Positions 50,918-60,364 of a stretch of 62,624 bases of DNA are shown piece after piece (position 1 is the first letter of the stretch; each line of letters opens with the position of its first letter). The notes under the pieces were generated by a model. It made no database searches. It had not been told where the DNA came from and worked only from the letters and a program-made list of their open reading frames with translations. Source of the DNA: Timonella senegalensis JC301. Its GTDB lineage: Bacteria > Actinomycetota > Actinomycetes > Actinomycetales > Cellulomonadaceae. The position numbers were made by a program, and so were the translations under genes. The DNA lies in NCBI RefSeq assembly GCF_000312125.1, contig NZ_HE978642.1, forward strand, positions 246,449 to 309,072, written 5' to 3'.

Positions 50918-53900
50918 ATGATTGACCCATCGCGTACGACGACAGTTACGGGACGCCTCATCCGGATGGGCGTGTCCAATGCCGCACGGGCGGAAAAACT
51001 GTGTTCAGACCCCGACCTGATCCAGGTGCTAGGCCCCATTGATTCGGTGCACCCACTACTTGAGGCGCTGACCTTTTGTGCAGACCCGGATCTCGGGCTG
51101 CTGAGCATCGTCCGACTGTGTGGGTCCCTTGTAGCTGGCCGCGATGAGACCGATGGCGCAGAGCGGGGGAGCGCTCCCGACTATAAGGGGCTGATCGCTT
51201 CCCTTCGCGGAGTGATTGCGCCCGTTGGCGACTCGAGCGAATCCGAGGCAACTGAGGATCGCGACCAGCAGATCCGCCGAATCTTCTCTGTGTTTGGCCA
51301 GTCCGTTGCGCTCGCCGATGAGGTCATACGCCACCCCGAGCTCCTGAATGACCTTCTCGATCTGACGCCCGGCATTGGCGTGGACGCCAAGTTGGTGCGA
51401 GCTAGGATGCTCAAGGCCGTGGATGCGGACCCGACCGAGCCTGTGCCGGTAGCTGGGATGACCCGGGAGGGCGCCACACCTGACAACCCGGGGATCTCAA
51501 CCGACGAGTACACCTCACGCATGCGCCGAGAGTACCGCCGTACGATCCTGCGCATCGCGGCAACGGACCTTGCCTCGAACGAACCGCTGTCGATCCTTCC
51601 GGCGATCGCTGCGGCGCTCGCGGACCTTGCGTCTGCCGCACTCGAGGCCGCGTTGGCCATTGCTCGCGCCAAGCAGGACGACCACGCCCTGTCCGCGCGA
51701 ATCGCCGTGATCGGAATGGGTAAGACCGGTGGGCGGGAGCTCAACTACATCTCCGATGTCGACGTTATCTACGTAGTCGAGCCTGCAGAGGGGCACGATG
51801 AGGACGTAGCGCTCGCAGCCGGAACCCAGCTCGCCTCAGACCTTGCGCTCGTGTGCGGTTCCCCGGGTGACGAACCTGCTCTGTGGGCCGTGGACGCTGC
51901 GCTCCGTCCGGAGGGGAAGCAAGGGCCACTCGTGCGAACCCTTGCCAGCCACGTCCAGTACTACGAGCGTTGGGCCAAGACCTGGGAGTTCCAAGCGCTG
52001 CTCAAGGCACGCCACGTGGCGGGTGACGTGGAGTTGGGCCGCGCGTACGTGGACAAGATGAACCCCATGGTGTGGGCGGCAGTCACGCGCGAAAACTTTG
52101 TGGAGGACGCCCAAGCGATGCGCCGGCGCGTGGAGAACCACGTTAAGCCTGCCGAGGCGGAGCGGCAGATCAAGCTGGGCAAGGGCGGACTACGAGACGT
52201 AGAGTTCACAGTTCAACTGCTTCAACTCGTGCACGGTCGCCTTGATGAGTCAATTCGCAGCTCCAGTACCCTCACCGCGCTGGCTGACCTTGCTACAGCC
52301 GGCTATGTTGGGCGCGAGCACGCCGCGGAACTTGCCGTGTGCTATCGCTTCCTGCGGGCGATCGAGCACCGCGTCCAACTGCGCCAACTCCACCGCACTC
52401 ACCTCATGCCCACGGCCCCACACGAGATTGAGGTGTTGGCGCGCGCCATGGGCATGCGACGCAACGGCTCCGAGGAGCTCATGGGACGCTGGCGGACAAC
52501 CAAGCGCGAGGTCCGGTCCCTGCACGAGGCACTGTTCTACCGACCGCTCCTGCCGGCCACCGCGCAACTGTCTGCAGAAGAGGCCACGCTCGCTCCTGAA
52601 GCGGCTGCTGAGCGTCTCAAGGCGATCGGATACCGGGATCCCGTGGGCGCGCTCAAGCACATCAAGGCGCTGTCAGAGGGTGTGAGCAGGCGCGCTGCGA
52701 TTCAGCGGCAGCTGCTGCCGGTCATGCTCGGCTGGTTTGCGGATGGTGCGGCGCCAGACGCCGGCCTCCTTGCGTTTCGTCGGCTTTCCGACAAGCTGGG
52801 CAGCACCCACTGGTACCTCAAGTTGCTGCGTGACTCAGGTTCGGCGGCCCAGCGCCTTGCGTTTGTGCTGTCCACCTCGGCGTATGTTGCTGACGCGATC
52901 AGCCAGTCGCCGCTTTCCATCACGTGGTTTGACGACGATGCGGATCTGGCGATCCGATCTATAGATCGGCTGAATGCCGAGATCGATGCGATTCTCACGC
53001 GCGCCGATGACCCTTCAAACGCCATTACTTCCGTGCGCGCGCTGCGTCGCAGGGAACTTGCCCGCATCGCCTGCGCGGAACTACTCACAGACATTGCTCC
53101 GCAAGATGCTGCCCACGGCATCTCTGACGCGGCGGATGCGACGCTTGGAGGCGCGCTACGCATCGCACACCACGAGGCACGCAAGGTGCGGGGGCTGGCC
53201 GAGGGCAGTGAACCATCACAACTCGCCATTATCGCGATGGGGCGCATGGGTGGGCGAGAAATGGGCTACGGCTCGGACGCCGATGTCATGTTCGTCTACG
53301 AGATCACCGAGGGCGCGGATCCTGCGGAGGCGGGTGCGTATGCGCTCGAGGTCGCCAGGACCGTTCGTAGGTTGCTCACCGAAACGAACGAGGAGCCGCC
53401 CCTGGCCGTTGATGCAGACCTGCGGCCAGAGGGCCGCAATGGTCCTCTCGTGCGATCGTTCGAGTCCTATGCCGAGTACTACGGCAGATGGTCCGAGGCG
53501 TGGGAGAGCCAAGCACTTTTGCGAGCGCGACCCGTTGCGGGAAGCGAAGAACTCGGGCAGCGGTTTGTTGAGCTGATCAACCCCTTGCGCTACCCAGCGG
53601 ACAGCATTGACGCCAACACGCTTCGCACCATCCGAAAGGTCAAGGCGCGCGTGGAGTCGGAGCGGCTGCCTCGAGGCGTGACACCGACACGACACCTCAA
53701 ATTGGGCAGGGGCGCGATCTCCGATGTGGAGTGGCTCGTCCAGCTGTTCCAACTCCAGCACGGGGCACGAGTCGAAGGGCTGCAAACAACGGAGACCCTC
53801 GCAGGCCTCGAGGCAGCCCGCGCAGCGGGGCTCATGACGGACCGCGACGCGGAGACCCTACGTGCCGCCTGGGTATTTGCATCGAGCCTACGCGACGCCC

Positions 53901-54094
53901 TTGTGCTGTGGACTGGGCGGATCGGTGGCGCGGCCGCAGATGTGCTGCCTTCGGACCGGACAATGCTCAGCGGAATCGGCCGTGTCCTCAAGTACCCCGT
54001 TGGCGAGGCATCGGCGGTGGAGGAAGACTACCTTCGCACCGCGCGCCGGGCCCGCAACGTCATGGAGACGCTTTTCTACGGTGACCCGGAGTAA
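50918..54094 (+). CDS. glnE: Glutamine synthetase adenylyltransferase/removase (GlnE)
   Basis: 1058-residue bifunctional enzyme that adds or removes AMP on a Tyr of glutamine synthetase. Two nucleotidyltransferase domains are seen: GKTGGRELNYISDVDVIYVVEP near residue 270 (deadenylylase half) and GRMGGREMGYGSDADVMFVYE near residue 772 (adenylylase half). A middle linker and KLGKGGLRDVEF/KLGRGAISDVEW segments accompany each half. The Shine-Dalgarno AAGGAAAG sets the ATG. It ends one base before the convergent AI-2E gene. GlnA1 (55701-57125) has the target Tyr. Confidence 0.96.
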   Translation: MIDPSRTTTVTGRLIRMGVSNAARAEKLCSDPDLIQVLGPIDSVHPLLEALTFCADPDLGLLSIVRLCGSLVAGRDETDGAERGSAPDYKGLIASLRGVIAPVGDSSESEATEDRDQQIRRIFSVFGQSVALADEVIRHPELLNDLLDLTPGIGVDAKLVRARMLKAVDADPTEPVPVAGMTREGATPDNPGISTDEYTSRMRREYRRTILRIAATDLASNEPLSILPAIAAALADLASAALEAALAIARAKQDDHALSARIAVIGMGKTGGRELNYISDVDVIYVVEPAEGHDEDVALAAGTQLASDLALVCGSPGDEPALWAVDAALRPEGKQGPLVRTLASHVQYYERWAKTWEFQALLKARHVAGDVELGRAYVDKMNPMVWAAVTRENFVEDAQAMRRRVENHVKPAEAERQIKLGKGGLRDVEFTVQLLQLVHGRLDESIRSSSTLTALADLATAGYVGREHAAELAVCYRFLRAIEHRVQLRQLHRTHLMPTAPHEIEVLARAMGMRRNGSEELMGRWRTTKREVRSLHEALFYRPLLPATAQLSAEEATLAPEAAAERLKAIGYRDPVGALKHIKALSEGVSRRAAIQRQLLPVMLGWFADGAAPDAGLLAFRRLSDKLGSTHWYLKLLRDSGSAAQRLAFVLSTSAYVADAISQSPLSITWFDDDADLAIRSIDRLNAEIDAILTRADDPSNAITSVRALRRRELARIACAELLTDIAPQDAAHGISDAADATLGGALRIAHHEARKVRGLAEGSEPSQLAIIAMGRMGGREMGYGSDADVMFVYEITEGADPAEAGAYALEVARTVRRLLTETNEEPPLAVDADLRPEGRNGPLVRSFESYAEYYGRWSEAWESQALLRARPVAGSEELGQRFVELINPLRYPADSIDANTLRTIRKVKARVESERLPRGVTPTRHLKLGRGAISDVEWLVQLFQLQHGARVEGLQTTETLAGLEAARAAGLMTDRDAETLRAAWVFASSLRDALVLWTGRIGGAAADVLPSDRTMLSGIGRVLKYPVGEASAVEEDYLRTARRARNVMETLFYGDPE

Positions 54095-54095
54095 A

Positions 54096-55415
54096 TCAGT
54101 CCTCGCTCTTTTCAGCGTCGCCGACGCCGTCCTGTTCATCGTTTTCGGAAGGGTTGGCTGAGCTCCGTGCGCTCAATGGATCGCGAAGCATTTCGGAATC
54201 GATGAGCTCGTGGCGGCGTAGGTAAGTCGAGCTGATCGCCTGAATTGTTGCGGCAATCGGTAGCGCCAAGAACGCGCCCAACGCGCCAAATACGGCTCCG
54301 AATGCGAGCACGACAATAAACGAGACTGCCGGGTTGAGCGAGAGTGCCCTTGCCGAGATTTTTGGGGCGAGAAGCAGATTCTCAAACTGCTGGTACAACA
54401 CGATGAAAATCAGGATACCGAGCGCGCCAAACATGTCGCCGTTCGTGAGCGCAAAAATGATGGGCAGCGCGCCACCGATGTAGGTACCGATGGTTGGTAC
54501 GAACTGCGAGACAACTCCCGTGAACACCGCGAGCGGCAGCGCGTATGGGATGCCAATGATCTGAAGGAAGATCGCAGTACACACCGAGGAAATGAACGCG
54601 AGCACAACTCGCGAGTTGATGTAGTCCGAAATCTTGCGCTGCGTGATGTCCCATAGGCGCAGAACCTCGGTCTGACGGGCGGGGCTCAGCCAGGCACAAA
54701 TAGAGGCACGGAAGCGTGGGCCCGCTGCAGCCAAGTAGTACGCAACTAGCAAGACCACTGACGTATTGAAGAGGACACCCAGCAGGCTAGCGCCGATAGC
54801 GAGCGCCTGGTTCGCGGCGTCTCCACCGTAGTCATTGATGAGTTGGCGCTGAAGCTCGCTCATCTCCGGGATGTTGATGTCGATGCGCTTCTCAATCCAG
54901 GTAGCCACCGAGTCATATGTGTCTGGAAGCGATGAGATGAGTTGACCGGCTTGGTCAATAAACATTCCGCCAAATAGCGTGAGGATCGCTCCCACAAGGA
55001 GGAGCAGACCTATCAACGTCGCGATCGTTGCAGCGCCGCGGCGCCACCCCTTGCGAACCAGCCACAGGATGATGGGCTCCATGGCAAGGGCTAGGAAGAG
55101 AGCGATCACGAGGTTGATGAACAGCCCAGTGAGCGATCCCATTGCACGCCAGATAAAGATGCCAATGAACACGGTGGCGACGCTCATGATGAGCGCCCGC
55201 TTCATCCATCGTGGGGGACGGGCAGCCCGATACCAGTCAGGCAGGTCGTAGAAGTGGACCTCGTGGGCTTGCTCGTCCGAGTAGAGCGCATTGACTGCCT
55301 GGTTGAGTTCCTCATCCCGGGTATCTTCCACGCCTCTGTTCGGCCCGTGGTGGTGCGAGGTGGAAGCTTCCCCAGAAGTGGGACGGGCGCTCTTGAACCG
55401 GTCGAAGAATTTCAC
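54096..55415 (-). CDS. AI-2E/PerM-family membrane transporter
   Basis: 439-residue integral membrane protein of the AI-2E transporter (PerM) family, about eight membrane segments, such as ALIMSVATVFIGIFIWRAM and GALGILIFIVLYQQFENLLLAPKI. The signature of the family, PTIGTYIGGALPIIFAL and NPAVSFIVVLAFGAVFGALGAFLALP, is in the C-terminal half. N- and C-termini are hydrophilic (His-rich N-terminus; acidic Ser/Glu C-terminus). The ligand is not known; an AI-2 role is doubtful in most actinobacteria. Convergent with glnE, separated by 1 bp. Confidence 0.9.
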   Translation of the reverse strand: MKFFDRFKSARPTSGEASTSHHHGPNRGVEDTRDEELNQAVNALYSDEQAHEVHFYDLPDWYRAARPPRWMKRALIMSVATVFIGIFIWRAMGSLTGLFINLVIALFLALAMEPIILWLVRKGWRRGAATIATLIGLLLLVGAILTLFGGMFIDQAGQLISSLPDTYDSVATWIEKRIDINIPEMSELQRQLINDYGGDAANQALAIGASLLGVLFNTSVVLLVAYYLAAAGPRFRASICAWLSPARQTEVLRLWDITQRKISDYINSRVVLAFISSVCTAIFLQIIGIPYALPLAVFTGVVSQFVPTIGTYIGGALPIIFALTNGDMFGALGILIFIVLYQQFENLLLAPKISARALSLNPAVSFIVVLAFGAVFGALGAFLALPIAATIQAISSTYLRRHELIDSEMLRDPLSARSSANPSENDEQDGVGDAEKSED

Positions 55416-55608
55416 TATGGGTCCTTATGGGCTTGCACGGCGGTTGAGTGAACCGAAGCGCTGACTGCGGGCATCGTACGAAGCCTACACAACGAAACTA
55501 TACCGACGGGGTAGGTTCTGCCACGACGATACCGCGTCGATTCGGCTACGACTCGGCGACGGCCCGTGGCCGAGTCAGGTCACGGCCTCTGCACGGGCGC
55601 AAAGCACA

Positions 55609-55640
55609 ACGGACGGCCCAATCGCCATTGGGCCGTCCGT
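55609..55640 (-). terminator. Terminator of glnA1
   Basis: A perfect 14-bp inverted repeat (55609-55622 and 55627-55640) with loop CGCC, 60 bp after the glnA1 stop. The 285-bp gap also holds a smaller GACTCGGC/GCCGAGTC hairpin at 55550-55576 and no gene. Confidence 0.85.
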
Positions 55641-55700
55641 GTGTCAGCTAGTGGAAGCCTGGAGGGACTTCACTCAGCAGTGCGCATCAAAGGTGGATGC

Positions 55701-57125
55701 TTAAACGTCGTAGTAGAGCTCGAACTCGTATGGGTGAGGACGTAGACGCATTGGGTCGATTTCCTTCTCGCGCTTGTACGCGATCCAAGTTTCGATGAGG
55801 TCTTCAGGGAAGACATCGCCCACGGTAAGGAAGTCGTGGTCTGCCTCGAGTGCGTCGAGTGCCTCTTCGAGCGACGCTGGGACCTGCTCAATGAGAGCGT
55901 GCTCCTCTGGAGGAAGCTCGTAGAGGTCCTTGTCGACTGGCTCTGGTGGCTCGATGCGGTTCTTGATGCCGTCAATACCCGCAAGCAGCTGCGCTGCGAA
56001 CGCGAGATATGGGTTCGCCGTTGGGTCTGGCACGCGGAACTCGACGCGCTTTGCCTTGGGGTTCGATCCGGTGACGGGGATGCGGATACATGCGGAGCGG
56101 TTACGCGCCGAGTACACGAGGTTGACTGGGGCCTCGTAGCCTGGAACCAAGCGACGGAACGAGTTCACCGATGGGTTGGTGAAGGCAAGAAGCGCTGGAG
56201 CGTGCTTCAGGAGTCCACCGATGTACCAGCGAGCCATGTCGGAGAGTCCGCCGTAGCCCTTCTCGTCGAAGAACAGTGGCTTGCCGTCCTTCCACAGAGA
56301 CTGGTGGCAGTGCATGCCGGATCCGTTGTCGCCGAAGATTGGCTTTGGCATGAAGGTGACTGACTTGCCCTGCTCCCATGCGGAGTTCTTCACGATGTAC
56401 TTGAACTTCATCAGGTCATCGGCGGCCGCGGTCAGGGTGTCGAACGTGTAGTTGATTTCCTGCTGACCGGCAGTTCCGACCTCGTGGTGCGCGCGCTCAA
56501 CCTTGAGGCCAACCTCTTCGAGGCGCTCGCAGATCTCGTCACGGAAGTCAGCAAAGTGGTCGTTAGGGGAGACCGGGAAGTAGCCACCCTTGACGCGGGT
56601 CTTGTAACCCTTGTTGTGGCCCTCTTCTTCACGTCCCATGTTCCACGCTGCGGTGTTCGACTCGATTTCGTAGAAGGTCGAACCTGGGGTGGTCTGGTAG
56701 CGGATGCCGTCGAAGGCGTAGAACTCGGCCTCAGGGGCGAAGAACGCAGTGTCAGCGATTCCGGTGGACTTCAGGTAGGCCTCTGCCTTTGCGGCCACGT
56801 TGCGTGGGTCGCGGGAGTAAGGCTCGGAGGTGAATGGGTCCACGATAGAGAAGTTCACCACGAGGGTCTTCTGCTTGCGGAATGGGTCGATGTAAGCGGT
56901 GGTTACGTCTGGGACGAGCTTCATGTCGGACTCGTGGATTGCCTGGAATCCGCGAATCGACGAGCCGTCGAACATCATGCCTTCTGTGAATGCAGAATCA
57001 TCGAACTGTGCGGTCGGCACGTTGAAGTGCTGCATCTGACCTGGCAAATCGCAGAAGCGAACGTCAACAAACTTGACGCCCTCTTCGTTCACGTAGGCGA
57101 TTGCCTCCTGCGCGGTCTTAAACAT
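55701..57125 (-). CDS. glnA1: Glutamine synthetase, type I (GlnA1)
   Basis: 474-residue ammonia-assimilating enzyme. Standard segments: [67 protein letters not shown]. The adenylylation Tyr is Y402 in [11 protein letters not shown], so GlnE next door can regulate it. The ATG at 57125 is taken because AAGGAG stands 8 nt upstream; the frame is open to 57152. A GlnR-type box (57187-57224) lies about 62 bp upstream. It is divergent from the RDD gene. Confidence 0.97.
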   Translation of the reverse strand: MFKTAQEAIAYVNEEGVKFVDVRFCDLPGQMQHFNVPTAQFDDSAFTEGMMFDGSSIRGFQAIHESDMKLVPDVTTAYIDPFRKQKTLVVNFSIVDPFTSEPYSRDPRNVAAKAEAYLKSTGIADTAFFAPEAEFYAFDGIRYQTTPGSTFYEIESNTAAWNMGREEEGHNKGYKTRVKGGYFPVSPNDHFADFRDEICERLEEVGLKVERAHHEVGTAGQQEINYTFDTLTAAADDLMKFKYIVKNSAWEQGKSVTFMPKPIFGDNGSGMHCHQSLWKDGKPLFFDEKGYGGLSDMARWYIGGLLKHAPALLAFTNPSVNSFRRLVPGYEAPVNLVYSARNRSACIRIPVTGSNPKAKRVEFRVPDPTANPYLAFAAQLLAGIDGIKNRIEPPEPVDKDLYELPPEEHALIEQVPASLEEALDALEADHDFLTVGDVFPEDLIETWIAYKREKEIDPMRLRPHPYEFELYYDV

Positions 57126-57186
57126 CCGAGTCTCCTTGTTCGGGGGAGCCAATTTCTTAGGCTACGTAGAACACTATGGGACGGGA

Positions 57187-57224
57187 GTTTCTTTGGGGTG
57201 TACCTGTTGTTTCGCCCATGTTAC
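57187..57224 (-). promoter_or_regulatory. Putative GlnR box upstream of glnA1
   Basis: On the minus strand: GTAAC-N6-GAAAC-N6-TACAC-N6-GAAAC, with exact 11-nt steps. This matches the GlnR consensus gTnAC-n6-GaAAC-n6-GTnAC-n6-GaAAC except for the first base pair of the third unit. GlnR is the nitrogen regulator of many actinobacteria. Confidence 0.7.
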
Positions 57225-57312
57225 ACAGCACCACTCTGTGTGACATTCATGTGGCATGACGGGGATTTTCCGGCCCTGTGAGATAGGTTACTTGCTCCGC
57301 GAATCTCAGATA

Positions 57313-57789
57313 ATGGTGACTGCCGCGTACGATTCAAGTGTGGCTTCACGTAAACAATTTGGTTCTTGGCTCGATGGCACTCCCGAGGGCAACTCTGAAA
57401 CGTCTGCACAGCGTGCCGACCGCTTGGGCCTGCCCGAGAGCGGTCCAGGCTCCCAAGCCGGCCTAGGCAGGCGGCTGGTTGGCCTGTCGGTGGACTGGCT
57501 CGCAGCCAGCGTGGTGTCGTGGCTGCTGTTCGACTACAACTCCATGGCGACCCTTGCGGTGTTCGCCCTCCAGCACTTCTTGTTTGTGTCATCGCTCGGT
57601 TACTCGATCGGCCACTTTGTGGCCGGCCTGCGCGTCCGCCCCGAAGAATCGGGCAACTCGTTCGTCGGCTTTGTGCGCGGTTTCCTGCGCACTGCGCTGC
57701 TGTGCCTGGTTGTCCCCGCAGTTGTGTGGGACGGTGACGGCCGCGGCCTCCATGACAAGGCAGCCCGCACCTACATCGTTCGCCGCTAG
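57313..57789 (+). CDS. RDD family membrane protein
   Basis: 158 residues. A hydrophilic N-terminus (about 55 residues), then GLGRRLVGLSVDWLAASVVSWLLFDY with the R...D pair of the RDD domain, a second segment (MATLAVFALQHFLFVSSLGYSIGHFVAGLRV) and a third (FLRTALLCLVVPAVVW). The end, HDKAARTYIVRR, is typical of this family. Start at ATG 57313 or GTG 57316. Adjacent to glnA1 in many actinobacteria; role unknown, possibly transport or envelope. Confidence 0.88.
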   Translation: MVTAAYDSSVASRKQFGSWLDGTPEGNSETSAQRADRLGLPESGPGSQAGLGRRLVGLSVDWLAASVVSWLLFDYNSMATLAVFALQHFLFVSSLGYSIGHFVAGLRVRPEESGNSFVGFVRGFLRTALLCLVVPAVVWDGDGRGLHDKAARTYIVRR

Positions 57790-57855
57790 TTGCGATTCTG
57801 TGGCCGGTCCCATACGGGTCCGACCATTTTTTGTTGGCGCCGCAGCGCCATGAAC

Positions 57856-57952
57856 TGATTTTCGACGATCGACTTGGGTCCCAGCACCATCTCACTAAAC
57901 TGCGGACCCACGTGAGGTGCCTAGCCAACGTGAGTCGATCGTCGGGAATCAA
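57856..57952. repeat. Imperfect inverted repeat element built on GATTTTCGACGAT
   Basis: Arms of 21 bp (57856-57876 and 57932-57952) with three mismatches enclose 55 nt, including a nested GCACC/GGTGC pair. The arms are copies of a motif (GATTNNCGACGAT) seen at other intergenic sites in this window. Confidence 0.6.
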
Positions 57953-57973
57953 AGCGTCACTCGAAAAACAAAA

Positions 57974-58010
57974 AGCGGAGGGCCACCCGGCAATGCCGGG
58001 CGGCCCTCCG
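57974..58010. terminator. Bidirectional hairpin between RDD and DUF4191 genes
   Basis: GCGGAGGGCC and GGCCCTCCGC with an inner CCCGGC/GCCGGG stem around AAT. Confidence 0.85.
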
Positions 58011-58030
58011 CAGTACATCAAGGTGCGCGA

Positions 58031-58774
58031 CTAGCGCATTCCGCGACGGTCTGGGCGTGCGCGGGTTGGGTCGATGCCCTTAGGAATCGGAAGTTGCATG
58101 CGGCCGATTGCGGTGAGGCGCTTGTCGACCTCTGCGAGCTCAGCCTTGGTCAGCTTTGGCTTGAGGCGTTGAACCTCGCGGGTCAGCTTGGGAAGTGGAG
58201 TCTGGCCCTCCTCGTTTCCGGTGTGGAAAACGTGGAGTGGAACGTTTGGAAGCATGCGAGAGAGACGCTTAGTCTCCTTCTCAGCCAGACGGCCAGCTGC
58301 CTTAGCGGGACCTTCGGTGACGATCACTACGCCTGCACGGCCAACACCGCGGAAAAGAAGTGCCTGAGTCTTGGCGTCAAATGCGGCGGGTTCCTCTGGG
58401 AAGCTCCAGCCGCGGCGCAACGTACCGAGGGCTGCGCGAGCAGCACCAGGCTGACCCTCGATGAGGCTGTACTGAACAGTCTCCGCGCGGCGTGCGAGCA
58501 CGAACATCGCAGCGAGTGGCGCGAACATGAGGCCGATGATGCCCATGTAGATCATCATTCCGGTGCCCGCGCGGAAAATAAGCGCGAGGATCAGGAAGAG
58601 CGCGAGGACTCCAAGCGCGGAACCCCAGATGTACCAGCGTGACTTCGGGTCGTTCTCAACCGTCAGCTTGTAGACGTCCCAGACCTGGTGATACCAGCGG
58701 GTCTTCTTGGGTTTCTTCTGCTTAGGAGCAGTGGAAGCGGCGACTGCGTCGTCGGAAGTGTTCTTTCGAGCCAT
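58031..58774 (-). CDS. DUF4191 family membrane protein
   Basis: 247-residue conserved actinobacterial protein. A basic N-terminus (KQKKPKKTRWYHQVWDVYKLT) is followed by two membrane segments (YIWGSALGVLALFLILALIF and GMMIYMGIIGLMFAPLAAMFVL, about residues 48-90) and a cytoplasmic domain with FRGVGRAGVVIVTEGPAKAAGRLAEKE and GIDPTRARPDRRGMR. Matches DUF4191, whose genes lie beside glnA1 and lipA in Mycobacterium; function unknown. The ATG at 58774 is 7 nt after TAGACT, so a leaderless start; the frame is open to 58801. Confidence 0.9.
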   Translation of the reverse strand: MARKNTSDDAVAASTAPKQKKPKKTRWYHQVWDVYKLTVENDPKSRWYIWGSALGVLALFLILALIFRAGTGMMIYMGIIGLMFAPLAAMFVLARRAETVQYSLIEGQPGAARAALGTLRRGWSFPEEPAAFDAKTQALLFRGVGRAGVVIVTEGPAKAAGRLAEKETKRLSRMLPNVPLHVFHTGNEEGQTPLPKLTREVQRLKPKLTKAELAEVDKRLTAIGRMQLPIPKGIDPTRARPDRRGMR

Positions 58775-58781
58775 GCTCACT

Positions 58782-58787
58782 AGTCTA
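58782..58787 (-). promoter_or_regulatory. -10 element TAGACT (leaderless, DUF4191 gene)
   Basis: TAGACT is 7 nt before the ATG on the minus strand, without a Shine-Dalgarno. Confidence 0.5.
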
Positions 58788-58918
58788 ATAGGTTTCTGCA
58801 TGGCAAATTACAGGGCTTAGGGGACGACTTGACGTGAGATTGCTCGTACTTGCCCAGTTTCGACCAAATCTCCGGATGCGTACATCGGTAGCCCGAGCAC
58901 CTTCTGGGAGGAGCGCAA

Positions 58919-60364
58919 GTGCGCCTGTGGACGATGGATGGAGAGTTTTCTCCTGTGGATACGCTCCTGCGAAGCGCCAAAGTGCGGTTGTCTAGGAACG
59001 TGCGAAACCTATCGGAACACGACATCCAGCAGCTCCACGACGCGGGGATGACCCTGCTGGCCCCACTATCGGGCCACAGCGGCGACAACCTGCTACCCAC
59101 GTATGAAGGCCTGACCGTTCATGGGCTCAACGTACACATCCAGTTCCTCGCACTCGGGCAGGCCGATGAACTGGAAGCGCGGCGGGAGTACTGGGCCGAA
59201 GTCATCACGAGAACTGCCCAGCTCCGGCACGAGACGTGGTTCCAACCGATCCTGCAGAGCGTCGACCTCGGTGACATTTGCGCAGTTGCAGTCGAGCCGG
59301 GCACCCCGCTCGAACTCTTAGCACAGGAGGAGCGGCTCGATCTTGATCAGGCCGTTTCGCTCCTGCATGCAGTAGCGCAGGCACTCCTGACACTGGGGCA
59401 CGTGGGTATTCGCCCGCTTCGGTTGAGAGCAAGAGACCTCGTTGTCGCGGAGGACAGAACCTTCCGCGTATCACCCTTTACCGAGTTTTCGTTCACGGAG
59501 GGTAGCGGCGGGCGCCAAGCCGGAAGCGGTCCACTCGAGGTCATCCTCGGACTGCTATCTGAGCTCTCAGAGAGGGGGCTGGCCAGCAACGACGAGGTAA
59601 ACCTGCTCTCCGGTATCACTAGGTCGGTGAGCGAGGGGGAGACCGGCGCCTACGCGGTTGGCGATCTCATACTCGCGCTCGACAGCGTTGCCCTGTGTCG
59701 ACTCGCCGGCACACAACCGGCCCAGGACGGTCCGAAGCTCGCGCCGACGACGGGGCCTCGATGGCGTCCTCCTGCAGCGACTTCCGTTCCAGTGCGCGAG
59801 CCGCGTAGGAACCCGCGGAGGCTGGCGCTTGCGCTGGGGCTGGTCGGTGCCTTTGCCGCCCTAGGCTTTGGCCTGTACGCGGGCGTGTGGAAGGGGGGTC
59901 TCGGAGGTGGGCAGGAGGCAACACCACCCAGCAAGCGTGTGAGCCCGCTCAATCGAGCAGTTACCGATGGCACGGTGATCGTGAACGAGAAGTCACTACT
60001 AACAACTCTGGTCACAGAACGCTTCACACGAATCGCCGAGCTCTCTAGCGATGATGCTGTAACCCAGTTCGATGGAATCGCAGTCAAGGGAGGCGAAGTC
60101 TGGCTGCAGTCAGCCGAGATCGTCGCGGCGTTGAGGGGCTCGGGCGAGGAACTCCTGAATCCGACCGTCGAACTCAACTCGGTGTCGGTCACCGACCGCA
60201 CTACCGAGTCGATGACCGTAGAGGTGAACTACTCCATGGCGTCACAAATCAAGAGTGCAGACGGCGTAGTCGCTCCGGAAAGTACGGTCAAGGAGAATGT
60301 GAGGTTCAGTCTCCTGCGATCGAGCGACGGCTGGCTCCTCGAAACTGCAACGGCTATCGACTGA
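58919..60364 (+). CDS. Membrane-anchored pseudokinase-like protein with extracytoplasmic domain
   Basis: 481 residues. Residues about 70-250 look like a degraded Ser/Thr kinase: VHIQFLALGQ (beta strand of the usual VAVK), RTAQLRHETWFQPILQSVDLGDICAVAVEPGTPLELL (N-lobe/hinge), VAQALLTLGHVGIRPLRLRARDLVV in place of the HRDLKPxN loop, with no catalytic Asp or DFG visible. A Pro/Arg-rich linker follows, then one membrane segment (LALALGLVGAFAALGFGLYAGV, near 305-326) and an external domain of about 150 residues. The strong Shine-Dalgarno GGGAGGAG sets the GTG start. It lies where lipB/lipA stand in related loci. Function unknown; a sensory or scaffold role is inference. Confidence 0.75.
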   Translation: MRLWTMDGEFSPVDTLLRSAKVRLSRNVRNLSEHDIQQLHDAGMTLLAPLSGHSGDNLLPTYEGLTVHGLNVHIQFLALGQADELEARREYWAEVITRTAQLRHETWFQPILQSVDLGDICAVAVEPGTPLELLAQEERLDLDQAVSLLHAVAQALLTLGHVGIRPLRLRARDLVVAEDRTFRVSPFTEFSFTEGSGGRQAGSGPLEVILGLLSELSERGLASNDEVNLLSGITRSVSEGETGAYAVGDLILALDSVALCRLAGTQPAQDGPKLAPTTGPRWRPPAATSVPVREPRRNPRRLALALGLVGAFAALGFGLYAGVWKGGLGGGQEATPPSKRVSPLNRAVTDGTVIVNEKSLLTTLVTERFTRIAELSSDDAVTQFDGIAVKGGEVWLQSAEIVAALRGSGEELLNPTVELNSVSVTDRTTESMTVEVNYSMASQIKSADGVVAPESTVKENVRFSLLRSSDGWLLETATAID

